Source: Candidatus Aenigmatarchaeota archaeon
Lineage (GTDB): Archaea > Aenigmatarchaeota > Aenigmatarchaeia > QMZP01 > JAFGSV01
Reading direction: 5' to 3'
Length of the DNA: 14,543 bases
Assembly (NCBI GenBank): GCA_020343635.1
Contig: CP070804.1
Location: 434,764 to 449,306 of the forward strand
Position 1 is the stretch's first letter. Every line of letters begins with the position of its first letter. The notes beneath the pieces are model-generated. The model was not told the DNA's origin. It ran no database searches and saw only the letters and a program-made list of their open reading frames with translations. The position numbers and the translations under genes were made by a program. Below, in pieces: positions 6,601 to 14,201 of the stretch.

Positions 6601-9600
6601 TTCCGTGGTCTTCACACTAGACCAGACAGAGCCGGAATATTCAGGACTTTCACAGAACATCTCCAACCAGACAGAATATAACGCGCTTTATACCTATCAG
6701 TTCAACTCTACGTGGACAGATACTTCAGCAGGGATGGATACCGTTTACTTCGAATGGGAAAGCACGAATTACACGGCGTCCAACACGACATCACTTTATT
6801 ACTATAATTTAACGGGACTCGCAGCGGGATCATATTCCTACAGATGGTGTGGAAATGATACGGTCGGTAACTTGAACTGCACACCCACATACACATATGA
6901 GGTTGCACAGGCGAGCAACGACCTTATAATAACAGGTACAGGGGCCATAACATTCCCGACTCAGTCTTCGGTCGACTGCTCAGCGATTGACGGAACCCCA
7001 AGCCTTTACAGGAACGATAGCCCGGTATCATCTCCTGACACGGCAATCCTTGGAGCCGGAACCTACAACTACACATGCAACATAACGGCAAGCGTGAATT
7101 ACACCGCAAACTGGACAACCTCCAATCTTCAGGTAAATCAGAACACCACTAATCCCGTGTTCCTTCATCTTAATGGTTCCGAAAGCGACCTGACGATTAC
7201 ATACAGTCAGTCTGTGAATGCCTCAGGATACAATTATTATGCAGGTGCCGGGACAAACACACTTTACCTCGACGGCGTTGGTGTAGCCAATCCGTACATA
7301 GAAACCCCGGCTGCCGGCACTTACACGGTAGTGTCCAACACCACAGGAAACGCGAACTATACCGCCAATTCCACGGGGGTCCAGTACACGCTTACAATTA
7401 ACCAGATCGAAACAGGAATAGACCTTTACAGAAATGATACATTATGGACAACACAATACGATCTGACGGTTCCGGAAACACTTGTGGCCAATGGCACCAT
7501 CAACGTTTCCTCTCTTCAGGCCAGCGTTAACTGTTACTTCAACGGCACGTCTTCATCCAATCCAAACACAACGACATACACCACTGCTACATACCTGAAC
7601 TGGTCATGCATCTTCGCAGGAAACACCAACTACACATCATCCTTCGCACAGCAGATGCTCAATGTACAGGTCATAGACAGTACAGAGCCTGACCTAAACT
7701 TCGTATCTCCAACGCTCTCCAACAACTCATACACCAACAACGTGTCCTGGATTTATGTGAACGTATCAGCAAGCGAAAGCCTAGATGGCTGCTTACTGGA
7801 CAATACAACAGTAAACCAGACAATGACTGTAAGCGGGGATTACTGCTACTTCAACTGGACAGGATTAGCCAACTGGACAACACATTATTTCTACGTATGG
7901 GGAAATGATTCATCAGGAAACCTGAATTCAACGGAACACAGAAGCATAACCATCAACCTGACAGAATATCAGGCAGATTTAACACCACCGGACATATTCA
8001 ACATCGCTAACGGCACGATAAATTCGGTAACTGTAACCCTGGCTTGGAACACAACGGAACCAGCCAATTCAACGGTTTCCTACGGTACAAACAGCACTAT
8101 GCTTAACCAGACTTCAACTAATACATCTCTTGTGCTGTACCACAACCTGACCCTCCAGTCCCTGACGCAGAACACCACATACTATTACAACTTAACATCC
8201 TGCGATTCAGCGGGTAACTGTAACACTACAGGAGTGTACAACTTCAGCACCCCAAACTGCACTGAAAGCTGGTCATGCTCTGCCTGGTCGTCATGTTCAG
8301 GCGGGACGCAGACAAGGTCCTGCACAGACCTGAATTCATGCGGAAGCATAGACAACAGGCCGGCTCTGTCGCAGTCCTGTGATGATGATGGAGGTGGCGG
8401 AGGCGGAGGTTCTTACATCCCACCGAAGTTAAATGTAACAGCCAAAGCTGAACTGGTACCGGGCGTAGGAATAATAAACAACACGGAGCTTCAGGAAGCA
8501 GTCGTTAAGGTCCTTGATATAACAAACATCAGCGATACAGCAAGAGAAAATCTTCTGAGACTTTCAGAAAGCATTACACAGAATGTATCTGCCGAGAGAC
8601 AAATGTACTATTCAGGATTCACAACCAAGCTTAGGACAACGATAAAATACATGGGCGAAAAGAAGGCCATGAATTTCATGGTCTTCGAAACCGTGCCGAA
8701 GTCATTCGCCGCCACTGCCAGCCTGGTTACAGTAAATGCACCCGGTGCAACCGTAGATGTGGTGGAAGAGGATCCGAGCTGGCTGATAACATTCCCCGAA
8801 GTGAATGAGGGAGATGATCTTGAGATAACTTATGAGACATCAGGGCTTAAATCATCGACAGTTCCTGACAACACCAAAACAGAGATTTACGTAGAGTCAT
8901 TCCAGGAGGCAGCGCCACCCGAGGAGAATGTCACTGGGGCACCCTGCACCCCGATGATGATAAGATGCAACAACGGAAACGTGGAACAGTGTTCTGTTTC
9001 CGGTCAGTGGGCGGTTCTTGAGGTATGCGAAAAAGGATGTGACACCAGAACACTCTCTTGTATAATAGATTTTGAAGCCGATATCCCCCAGCTTCCCTTA
9101 AATCTTCAAGACCTGATTTTAGCTGCAATCATGCTGGTTTTGCTGGTAGCAGTTCTAGTAGGTTATTCAAGATATAAGAAAAGGAAGAAGCCGAAAGAAG
9201 AAATACAGAAGTTGCACAAGCCTGAGGAAATATCGAAGTACATAAAAGAGGGCGAGCCGGATGTGGCTATAGCAACTGTTGAGAAAAGCGCAATTAGAAA
9301 GCTTGCCGATAAGTTACCAATAAAAGCCAAAAAACCCAAAAGAGAAGAGTACATCGAAGAAAAACTTGAGGACATGGACAGGTACGTTCCAATAGCCACA
9401 CTGGAAATAAAGAAAGAAGAACCTGACCTGAGTCTTATCACAAGGGATATAGAGAGAGTCAAGGAAGAGATAAAGAAGGGCAAACCTGAGACTGAGCAGA
9501 TAAAACGAAAAGGTGTGAAAATGGAAGACGAAGCTGAAAAGCATCCTGAGGAAGAGGAAAAACCGGCAAAGGTTCGAGCACCTTCCCTGGAAGAAATACA

Positions 9601-10495
9601 CAGGATTACAAGAAAGAAGTATCACAAAAAACACAGGAAAAGGCCTTCTAAGCGCATAAGAGACACGGACAGGAAGATAGCCAAGATGAATGAGATAGTA
9701 GTCAAAATGCCCGAAATAAGGATGAACCTGGAACAACTCAGGGGCGAAATGGAAGGCCACCATGAAGCACTGGCCGAGGCAAGGCACCATGAGGAATCTA
9801 TCAAGAATCAGGCCGAGGAGGTCATGTCATCCGTTTCTGACCTGAGGGAGCATCTGCTAAATAAGATGAAGAAGAAGAAAATCGAGGAGAAGGAGACCGA
9901 AAAAATGTTAAAGGACGCTGCAGAAACGATGGACAAAAAGGTCGACATGATATCCAGAAAACTTGATGAGGCCCTGGACAAACTGTCGAGGAGGGTGGAC
10001 AACGCTTCGAAGCTCGGAAAGATAGAGATGACCACCAACATATCTTACCTGAAGAACCAGATAGACGGGCTCAGGGCGGAACTGCCGAAGTTCGCAAAGA
10101 AGGAGGATATCAAAAAAGCCAGAAGGGCGAAAGAAGACCTGAAGATAAGCCACGAAGACGCACAGCCTGATGTTCCGCCTAGAGCGGATTTCGAAGTTCC
10201 TAAAGAACAGAAGAAAGACAGGGAACAACCGGTTGAAGAAACCCAGCCGGTCGTCAAGATAGCAGAACTGGAGGTGCACAAGGGGGAGGAAGTGGTCATA
10301 GATTGCGAAGTCAAGCTGACAAAGACAGTCGAGGAGGAAGAGACAAAGCTCTACGGCTACTCTCTGAAAGACGACACAGGTGAAATAATGATGACGAGCA
10401 TGAAAGAGATAAAGGAACCCAGGGCCAGGTTGAGATGCAAGGTCAACGAAACCCCGGACGGAAAGGTGTATCTGAGATTCGTAAAAACTTTTTAA
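3626..10495 (+). CDS. Giant single-pass membrane glycoprotein with LamG, Ig-like, FN3-like and TSP1-like modules and cytoplasmic coiled coil
   Basis: 2289 residues. N-terminal signal sequence (about 10-33). Outer part: Ig-like modules; LamG/concanavalin-like lectin domain (about 182-412, with SFDGTDDFINV, ITVSFWVKF, GSIDEVRIWNRSLSADEV); further Ig-like repeats including two 85-residue near-copies; FN3-like module (about 1453-1545); thrombospondin-1-like module (about 1543-1588, WSCSAWSSCSGGTQTRSC); a poly-glycine hinge; a juxtamembrane beta domain; a six-cysteine stretch (about 1773-1812). One membrane helix (about 1828-1850) is followed by YKKRKK, so the C-terminus should be cytoplasmic: Lys/Glu-rich, coiled coil (about 2010-2160), then an OB-like beta domain (about 2208-2289). 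I counted about 125 N-X-S/T sequons before the helix and about three after, which supports this topology. Likely roles are adhesion or cell-surface structure; the partner is unknown. No S-layer, sortase or PGF-CTERM signal was seen. Confidence 0.9.
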   Translation: MGHIKGEHKNGITLALAVTFVLSLTFILSVFGAGIDTVNLISPDNATWTNDDNDTIAFTFNYTGENTTASCELFIDGTGYNINSTVYNDTQNTMYANDTISENTHTWYVNCTNTTTTQSSIWTLNIDRTSPDINFISPTPTNATSTSDTSIEINVSMVNASDLGELIWNWDGTNYTIFNDTLVLMLNFDNVSALGENDTYVVDASGSGNNGVVTGSTVNTSDCKFGNCFSFDGTDDFINVTDDASISGLSAITVSFWVKFGDFGPGGSDVNFIVSKSNWNTEREWRFRTEHSSGNPPNSVVWHISNDGNSPATENTTSVLKSSLSANNWYHFTGTYDANDAGMLRFYINGELKDNKTGELGGIFDGSASLAIGSSGDNGGVGTVDDFNGSIDEVRIWNRSLSADEVYQQYVSNLNKYDTAKWYLYVNQSKNATEVLDEGTYTHQTFVADSTGNQNSTEERTITIDLTEPDISFTSPSPDNQTTTANYTYINLTISESGYCLLDWNGTNMTMANDTGDTEVYYINRTSQPNGNYTFLAWCNDTTGNLNQSGSRWVYINWTPPDQTPPSVTITYPQNTTYYNVTHFNFTASDPNRDSCWYTTDGGSTNTTIPTCQNATTLSLTEGQTKLEVYSNDTVGNTGGSSVVFTLDQTEPTITINYPSNATITNDTFNVTFGETVNWSVFEVDSNGTNMTMGAVSTFQDTITGISDGLHNVTVYANDSVGNMNWSRRYWTRDTTAPALSTTFPSNYTNLSLTWFNITGTASDSNPNATNNLTINNSIFGSNLGTFTNWNFTNTSMDEGFYSVMITATDILSQQNSTELHFRIDRTGPTFTDIDNQTIQDDQALSYDINATDPSGISCFTVNDTTNFSITCAGVLTNASSLTAGMYWLTITANDTLNNQNSDIIYVNVSATDVTDPVVTITHPLNTTYYNVTHFNFTVVEANPDSCWYTNNSGVTNITINPCQNGTNLSLPEASYKLEVYSNDTSGNIGGDSVVFTLDQTEPEYSGLSQNISNQTEYNALYTYQFNSTWTDTSAGMDTVYFEWESTNYTASNTTSLYYYNLTGLAAGSYSYRWCGNDTVGNLNCTPTYTYEVAQASNDLIITGTGAITFPTQSSVDCSAIDGTPSLYRNDSPVSSPDTAILGAGTYNYTCNITASVNYTANWTTSNLQVNQNTTNPVFLHLNGSESDLTITYSQSVNASGYNYYAGAGTNTLYLDGVGVANPYIETPAAGTYTVVSNTTGNANYTANSTGVQYTLTINQIETGIDLYRNDTLWTTQYDLTVPETLVANGTINVSSLQASVNCYFNGTSSSNPNTTTYTTATYLNWSCIFAGNTNYTSSFAQQMLNVQVIDSTEPDLNFVSPTLSNNSYTNNVSWIYVNVSASESLDGCLLDNTTVNQTMTVSGDYCYFNWTGLANWTTHYFYVWGNDSSGNLNSTEHRSITINLTEYQADLTPPDIFNIANGTINSVTVTLAWNTTEPANSTVSYGTNSTMLNQTSTNTSLVLYHNLTLQSLTQNTTYYYNLTSCDSAGNCNTTGVYNFSTPNCTESWSCSAWSSCSGGTQTRSCTDLNSCGSIDNRPALSQSCDDDGGGGGGGSYIPPKLNVTAKAELVPGVGIINNTELQEAVVKVLDITNISDTARENLLRLSESITQNVSAERQMYYSGFTTKLRTTIKYMGEKKAMNFMVFETVPKSFAATASLVTVNAPGATVDVVEEDPSWLITFPEVNEGDDLEITYETSGLKSSTVPDNTKTEIYVESFQEAAPPEENVTGAPCTPMMIRCNNGNVEQCSVSGQWAVLEVCEKGCDTRTLSCIIDFEADIPQLPLNLQDLILAAIMLVLLVAVLVGYSRYKKRKKPKEEIQKLHKPEEISKYIKEGEPDVAIATVEKSAIRKLADKLPIKAKKPKREEYIEEKLEDMDRYVPIATLEIKKEEPDLSLITRDIERVKEEIKKGKPETEQIKRKGVKMEDEAEKHPEEEEKPAKVRAPSLEEIHRITRKKYHKKHRKRPSKRIRDTDRKIAKMNEIVVKMPEIRMNLEQLRGEMEGHHEALAEARHHEESIKNQAEEVMSSVSDLREHLLNKMKKKKIEEKETEKMLKDAAETMDKKVDMISRKLDEALDKLSRRVDNASKLGKIEMTTNISYLKNQIDGLRAELPKFAKKEDIKKARRAKEDLKISHEDAQPDVPPRADFEVPKEQKKDREQPVEETQPVVKIAELEVHKGEEVVIDCEVKLTKTVEEEETKLYGYSLKDDTGEIMMTSMKEIKEPRARLRCKVNETPDGKVYLRFVKTF
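5327..5581 (+). repeat. 85-residue Ig-like module, copy 1, in surface protein
   Basis: It encodes a module from VTITYPQNTTYYNVTHFNFT to VVFTLDQTEP. It aligns without gaps to 6380-6634, with 62 of 85 residues identical by my count. Both copies keep the two cysteines (CW and CQN) and the NDTxGN turn. Confidence 0.85.
6380..6634 (+). repeat. 85-residue Ig-like module, copy 2, in surface protein
   Basis: Partner of the module at 5327-5581, with the same length and reading frame. The intervening modules (about 5582-6379) are related in style but diverged, so this is an internal duplication of one module or a longer block, not a simple tandem. Confidence 0.85.
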
Positions 10496-10529
10496 CCAGC
10501 TAACCAAACTATTTCTATTGACTAAGCAA

Positions 10530-10537
10530 GAGGTGAT
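10530..10537 (+). promoter_or_regulatory. Strong Shine-Dalgarno deciding the GTG start of FBP aldolase/phosphatase
   Basis: GAGGTGAT is a perfect complement of the archaeal 16S 3' end consensus. It sits three bases before the GTG at 10541, selecting that codon as the start. Confidence 0.8.
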
Positions 10538-10540
10538 TTT

Positions 10541-11635
10541 GTGGCAAAAGTTACGCTTTCTGTAATCAAGGCCGATATAGGAGGATTCCCGGGACATTCC
10601 AGCATGCACCCGGCGCTCATGGAGCTCGCCAAGAGGGAGCTGACGAAGGTCAAGGGAAAACTCATAAAGGATTTCAGGGTGCTCCACTGCGGAGACGACC
10701 TGGAACTCATCATGACACACAGCAAGGGTGTGGACAACAAGGAGATACACAAGCTCGCATGGGACACCTTCAAGAAGGGAACCGAGGAAGCCAAGAAGCT
10801 CAAGCTCTACGGGGCTGGCCAGGATCTACTCAAAGACACATTCTCAGGTAACGTGAAGGGAATGGGACCGGGCGTCGCTGAAATGACGTTCGAGGAGAGG
10901 AAATCCGAGCCGATAATGATATTCATGGCAGACAAAACGGAACCCGGCGCATGGAACTATGCGCTCTACAAGATGTTCGCAGATCCCTTCTCTACAGCTG
11001 GACTTGTGATAGACCCGAACATGCACGGGGGGTTCACATTCGAGGTGCACGACCTCTTCGAGCACAAGAAGGTCATGTTAAAGTGTCCTGACGAGATATA
11101 CGACATGCTCGCGCTCATAGGCCAGCCGTCAAGGTATGTCATCAAGTACGTGTTCAGAAACTCAGACAAGGAGATAGCTGCTTCAACTTCTACACAGAGG
11201 CTGAGCCTTCTCGCGGGAAGATACGTCGGTAAGGACGACCCAGTCATGATCGTGAGGGCGCAAAGCGGCTTACCTGCAGTTGGAGAGGTTCTGGAGCCCT
11301 TCTCATTCCCGTACACGGTCGCCGGGTGGATGAGGGGCTCACATCACGGACCGTTCATGCCGGTGGGATTCTGCGATGCGAGACCTTCCAGATTCGACGG
11401 GCCTCCGAGGGTGATATGCGCAGGCTTCCAGCTTTCAGGTGGAATGCTCGAGGGCCCCGCAGACATGTTCTCTGACGTGTCATTCGATAACGCAAGAAAT
11501 ATGGCCAATGACGTTGCAGACTACCTCAGAAGGCACGGGCCGTTCGAACCTCACAGGTTAAGCGCAGACGAGATGGAGTACACAACGCTTCCGGACGTTC
11601 TGAAGAAACTCGGACCGCGTTTCAAGAAGCTTTGA
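10541..11635 (+). CDS. fbp: Fructose-1,6-bisphosphate aldolase/phosphatase (bifunctional, archaeal type)
   Basis: A 364-residue class V enzyme that condenses dihydroxyacetone phosphate and glyceraldehyde 3-phosphate to fructose 1,6-bisphosphate and removes the 1-phosphate, giving fructose 6-phosphate in one-way gluconeogenesis. Seen: metal/active-site segment ADIGGFPGHSSMHP (D12, H19), the GDD at 51-53, MADKTEPGAW (about 129-138) and the mobile-lid segment RYVGKDDPV with Y228 and K231, which correspond to the catalytic tyrosine and Schiff-base lysine of the Sulfolobus enzyme (229 and 232). The length is slightly short but all core regions are present. The GTG start follows a strong Shine-Dalgarno. 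Only 45 bp separate it from the giant gene upstream and no clear TATA box is seen, so it may be co-transcribed. Its last 14 bp overlap the 3' end of the opposing phosphohexomutase gene. Confidence 0.95.
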   Translation: MAKVTLSVIKADIGGFPGHSSMHPALMELAKRELTKVKGKLIKDFRVLHCGDDLELIMTHSKGVDNKEIHKLAWDTFKKGTEEAKKLKLYGAGQDLLKDTFSGNVKGMGPGVAEMTFEERKSEPIMIFMADKTEPGAWNYALYKMFADPFSTAGLVIDPNMHGGFTFEVHDLFEHKKVMLKCPDEIYDMLALIGQPSRYVIKYVFRNSDKEIAASTSTQRLSLLAGRYVGKDDPVMIVRAQSGLPAVGEVLEPFSFPYTVAGWMRGSHHGPFMPVGFCDARPSRFDGPPRVICAGFQLSGGMLEGPADMFSDVSFDNARNMANDVADYLRRHGPFEPHRLSADEMEYTTLPDVLKKLGPRFKKL

Positions 11636-12962
11636 TTTCTTCATTGAGCAGACCCAGGAACCTCTTGGTCAGCTCATTTAGCTTCTTCATATTGTCAGCT
11701 TCGGCGCTGACCCTTATTATTGGCTCAGTATTGGAAGCCCTTATCAGAACCCATCCATAGTCGAAGTCCACACGGACCCCGTCTATGGTGTTCACCTTTT
11801 CATATCGCTTTTTAAGTTTTTTCTTGAGGTTATCTACAACCATGAACTTCTTTTCGTCAGGACATTTCACCTTCTCGCGCCTGAACGGATAATCAGGCAA
11901 CTCGTCAACTATTTCCGAGAGCTTCTTACCGGATTTGGAGAGCACCACGGCGGCATAGAGGCTGGCTGCTATGCCGTCATCCATGGGAAATATAGAGGGT
12001 ATGCAGAAGTGCCCTGAGCGCTCGACACCGAAGCAAGCACCCCTCTTATTGACATCGTGCACCATGAAGGAGTGGCCAACTCTTATTCTGTAGATTTTCC
12101 TCCCGTACTTCCCGGCTATCTCGTCCATTATCTTGAGGCACTCGACGTTGGCTACTATAGGACCCTTCTCCTTCTTCACCAGTTCGCTCAGTATGAGGTA
12201 GGATGTGAATTCAGGACCGAGCATTCTGCCCCTTTCATCCATGATAGACACGCGGTCGGAATCCCCGTCATAGGCTATCCCGATATCGGCACCCCCCATT
12301 GCCTTTTTGAGCGCTCCAAGATACTTCTCGTCCACCTCTGAAGGCCTGTTAGGGAAGTTCCCGTCGACTTCCCCAAAAAGCGTCCTGACCTCAAAACCGG
12401 ATTTCTTGAATAGCAAAGGAGCTACCAGGCCTCCTGTTCCGTTGCCGCAGTCCACAACCACCTTCAGCTTTCTGCCGGCTCGACCAACCTTTGACAGCAC
12501 ATAGTCCGCGTATGCGCCGATGCCCTGCTCCGATTTGACGGAACCTTCATTGGAGGTTACCGGTTTTCCCTTCAGGACTGCATCCCTTATTTTGTAGTTT
12601 TCCTCTTCGAAGAATTCAACTCCGTTCCCGTGCGCGAACTTGACACCATTCCATTCTTTAGTCAGGTGAGAGGCCGTTATGTAGGCGCTGGGCTTACCCT
12701 TTTTCCATGACCAGAACAGGCAGACTCCTCTCGGTACGACCCCCAGATCAATTACATTTTTCCCAGCCTTTGTGAGGCCTCCTATAAGGGATTTCTTCAG
12801 TGAGGGGCCGGAAACCCTCCCGTCCATGCCCACGACGGCGGTGTCTTTCACGAACCCGGAAGCAAAGGCATTTCCGATATGCTCCATTACATTCTCTGTG
12901 AGATCCCTGCCATAAACGCCCCTGACGTCGTAGGCCCTGAACATGGATTTGTTTATACCCAT
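11622..12962 (-). CDS. Phosphomannomutase/phosphoglucomutase family (alpha-D-phosphohexomutase)
   Basis: A cytosolic enzyme that moves phosphate between C6 and C1 of a hexose (or hexosamine), opening the way to sugar nucleotides. Features in 446-residue numbering: N-terminal FRAYDVRG; phosphoserine loop ITASHLTKEWNG (S98; the usual HNP is HLT here); metal loop YDGDSDR (D232, D234, D236); sugar-recognition loop GVERSGH (usually GExSGH, so one position differs); C-terminal phosphate-binding loop RASNTEP (about 408-414). I prefer the ATG at 12962, which has a GGAGTG Shine-Dalgarno (12974-12969) six bases away. The alternative GTG at 12971 would overlap the HIT stop as GTGA and add three residues. 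It is translationally coupled to the HIT gene. The sugar specificity cannot be fixed from sequence. Confidence 0.93.
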   Translation of the reverse strand: MGINKSMFRAYDVRGVYGRDLTENVMEHIGNAFASGFVKDTAVVGMDGRVSGPSLKKSLIGGLTKAGKNVIDLGVVPRGVCLFWSWKKGKPSAYITASHLTKEWNGVKFAHGNGVEFFEEENYKIRDAVLKGKPVTSNEGSVKSEQGIGAYADYVLSKVGRAGRKLKVVVDCGNGTGGLVAPLLFKKSGFEVRTLFGEVDGNFPNRPSEVDEKYLGALKKAMGGADIGIAYDGDSDRVSIMDERGRMLGPEFTSYLILSELVKKEKGPIVANVECLKIMDEIAGKYGRKIYRIRVGHSFMVHDVNKRGACFGVERSGHFCIPSIFPMDDGIAASLYAAVVLSKSGKKLSEIVDELPDYPFRREKVKCPDEKKFMVVDNLKKKLKKRYEKVNTIDGVRVDFDYGWVLIRASNTEPIIRVSAEADNMKKLNELTKRFLGLLNEEIKAS

Positions 12963-12967
12963 AGAAG

Positions 12968-13465
12968 TCACTCCATCATCTTTTCGTGCTTCTTCAGCCT
13001 CTTGTACGTGTCCTCAACCCTTTCAGGAAGCACCCTAGTCGCGCCTATAGTATCGATGAATCCGAAGTCGGTCTTGAACCTCGGGACTACATGAACGTGC
13101 AGGTGATTTATCGAAGCACCGGACGCGCTGCCCCCCTGATTCAGTCCGACGTTGAATCCTACGGGATTCAGCACCTTTTTGATCACCTTCATGCTCTTCT
13201 TTACGAGTATTAACATCTCTGAAACCTCCTTGTCAGTCAGTTTCTCAAGGGCTTCCACATGCCTTATGGGCAAGACTTGCACGTGCCCGGTTGTGTAGGG
13301 ATACAGATTCATTATTACCATGAACCTCTTCCCCTTGTGCAGAACCAGCGATTCTACCTTATGGTCACCCCTGGCTATCTGGCAGAAGACACAGGCCCTG
13401 CCGGTCTTCTCAGGCCTGGTGACCCACTTGAGTCTCCCTGGGGCGTACATCCAGTTTTCTATCAT
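12968..13465 (-). CDS. HIT-family nucleotide hydrolase/transferase
   Basis: A 165-residue histidine-triad protein, a family that hydrolyses or phosphorolyses dinucleoside polyphosphates and nucleotide conjugates. The triad is NHLHVHVVPR (H121, H123, H125), with the preceding GGSASGAS loop. An N-terminal CxxC (C25, C28), as in zinc-binding Fhit/Ap4A-phosphorylase-like members, is followed by the region VLHKGKRFMVIMNLYPYTTGHVQVLPIRH. The start is the ATG at 13465, because GGAGGT (13477-13472) lies six bases upstream; a longer reading from GTG at 13486 would translate through the Shine-Dalgarno. It sits 30 bp after the TIM gene, and its stop overlaps the start region of the phosphohexomutase gene, so an operon is likely. 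The exact substrate is unknown. Confidence 0.92.
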   Translation of the reverse strand: MIENWMYAPGRLKWVTRPEKTGRACVFCQIARGDHKVESLVLHKGKRFMVIMNLYPYTTGHVQVLPIRHVEALEKLTDKEVSEMLILVKKSMKVIKKVLNPVGFNVGLNQGGSASGASINHLHVHVVPRFKTDFGFIDTIGATRVLPERVEDTYKRLKKHEKMME

Positions 13466-13471
13466 ATCAAA

Positions 13472-13477
13472 ACCTCC
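13472..13477 (-). promoter_or_regulatory. Shine-Dalgarno deciding the HIT start
   Basis: GGAGGT on the minus strand, six bases before the ATG at 13465, favours that codon over the upstream in-frame GTG at 13486. Confidence 0.75.
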
Positions 13478-13495
13478 AGCAACCACTTATCATTA

Positions 13496-14161
13496 TCAAA
13501 ACCCGCTTACCAAATCAAGTATGACCTTTCCCGGATTTCCAGACTTCACTATTGCAGACGCAACGAGTACACCTTCAGCGCCAAGTTGCAGCGCTTTCGA
13601 GACGTCTTCCTGAGAGTTTACACCGGCTCCGCATAGTACGGCGATCTTCTTATTGACACTCTTGACCACCTTTACAGTGCCGCTGATTATCCCCGGTTTC
13701 GCTTTCGAGACAGACACGTCACCGCCTATCAGCTCAGGAGGCTCTATGGCGATGTAGTTCGGCGCGAACGCAGCGATCTTCTTGGCTTTCGCAGGCGTTG
13801 CGGCGCAGCATACCGAAATAAGTCCGTGCTCCCTGCAAATCTTCACGTTTTCGGCGACTTTCCCAAGCTCGATGTTGTGCTCCGAGTGGTTTATCAGGGT
13901 CCCGCATGCTCCCGCTTCCTTCACAGCATCCGGCAGTATCCAGCCTGTGTGCGATCCGGGGGTTATTGGGTCTATGTGCTGTGCATAAACAGGAAGACTG
14001 ACGGCCTTCGAGACCCTTTCCAGATCCGTAGGCTGAACCGAAAGGGCAATCTTCACGCCCTTCCGCTTTGCTATCCTTTCTGCAGATTTTGCTATTGAAA
14101 GCGCCCTCTTTCCGGTTCCCTGTTCGTATGTCTTGAAGTTTATCAGCAGTACTGGCCTCAT
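13496..14161 (-). CDS. tpiA: Triosephosphate isomerase, archaeal type
   Basis: A 221-residue TIM-barrel enzyme interconverting dihydroxyacetone phosphate and glyceraldehyde 3-phosphate. Seen: INFKTYEQG (N8, K10), the catalytic histidine in INHSEH (H92), the catalytic glutamate in IEPPELIGG (E140) with the lid following, and the phosphate-binding loops SGTVK (160-164) and CGAGV (177-181). The short length of about 220 residues is typical of archaeal TIMs rather than the roughly 250 of bacteria. The ATG at 14161 has no Shine-Dalgarno; a TATA-like stretch ATTTTAAT (14190-14183) about 25 bp upstream suggests its own leaderless promoter in addition to read-through from the HMG-CoA reductase gene 40 bp away. 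It supplies the substrates of the FBP aldolase/phosphatase nearby. Confidence 0.96.
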   Translation of the reverse strand: MRPVLLINFKTYEQGTGKRALSIAKSAERIAKRKGVKIALSVQPTDLERVSKAVSLPVYAQHIDPITPGSHTGWILPDAVKEAGACGTLINHSEHNIELGKVAENVKICREHGLISVCCAATPAKAKKIAAFAPNYIAIEPPELIGGDVSVSKAKPGIISGTVKVVKSVNKKIAVLCGAGVNSQEDVSKALQLGAEGVLVASAIVKSGNPGKVILDLVSGF

Positions 14162-14201
14162 AACAATAATCTGTAAAAGCTGATTAAAATGTTTCCAGAA
14201 C

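Noticed and set aside
3626..10495. Searching the repetitive surface-protein gene for CRISPR or tandem DNA repeats
   Set aside because: The repetitiveness comes from Asn/Thr/Ser-rich coding sequence and diverged domain copies; there are no regularly spaced identical repeats.
9163..10803. Long antisense frames opposite the surface-protein tail and FBP gene (up to 280 codons)
   Set aside because: They mirror Lys/Glu-rich codons of the plus-strand gene and give Leu/Phe/Ser-rich products without start signals or recognisable domains.
13466..13486. Seven-residue N-terminal extension of the HIT protein from GTG at 13486
   Set aside because: It would run through the Shine-Dalgarno GGAGGT that serves the ATG at 13465.
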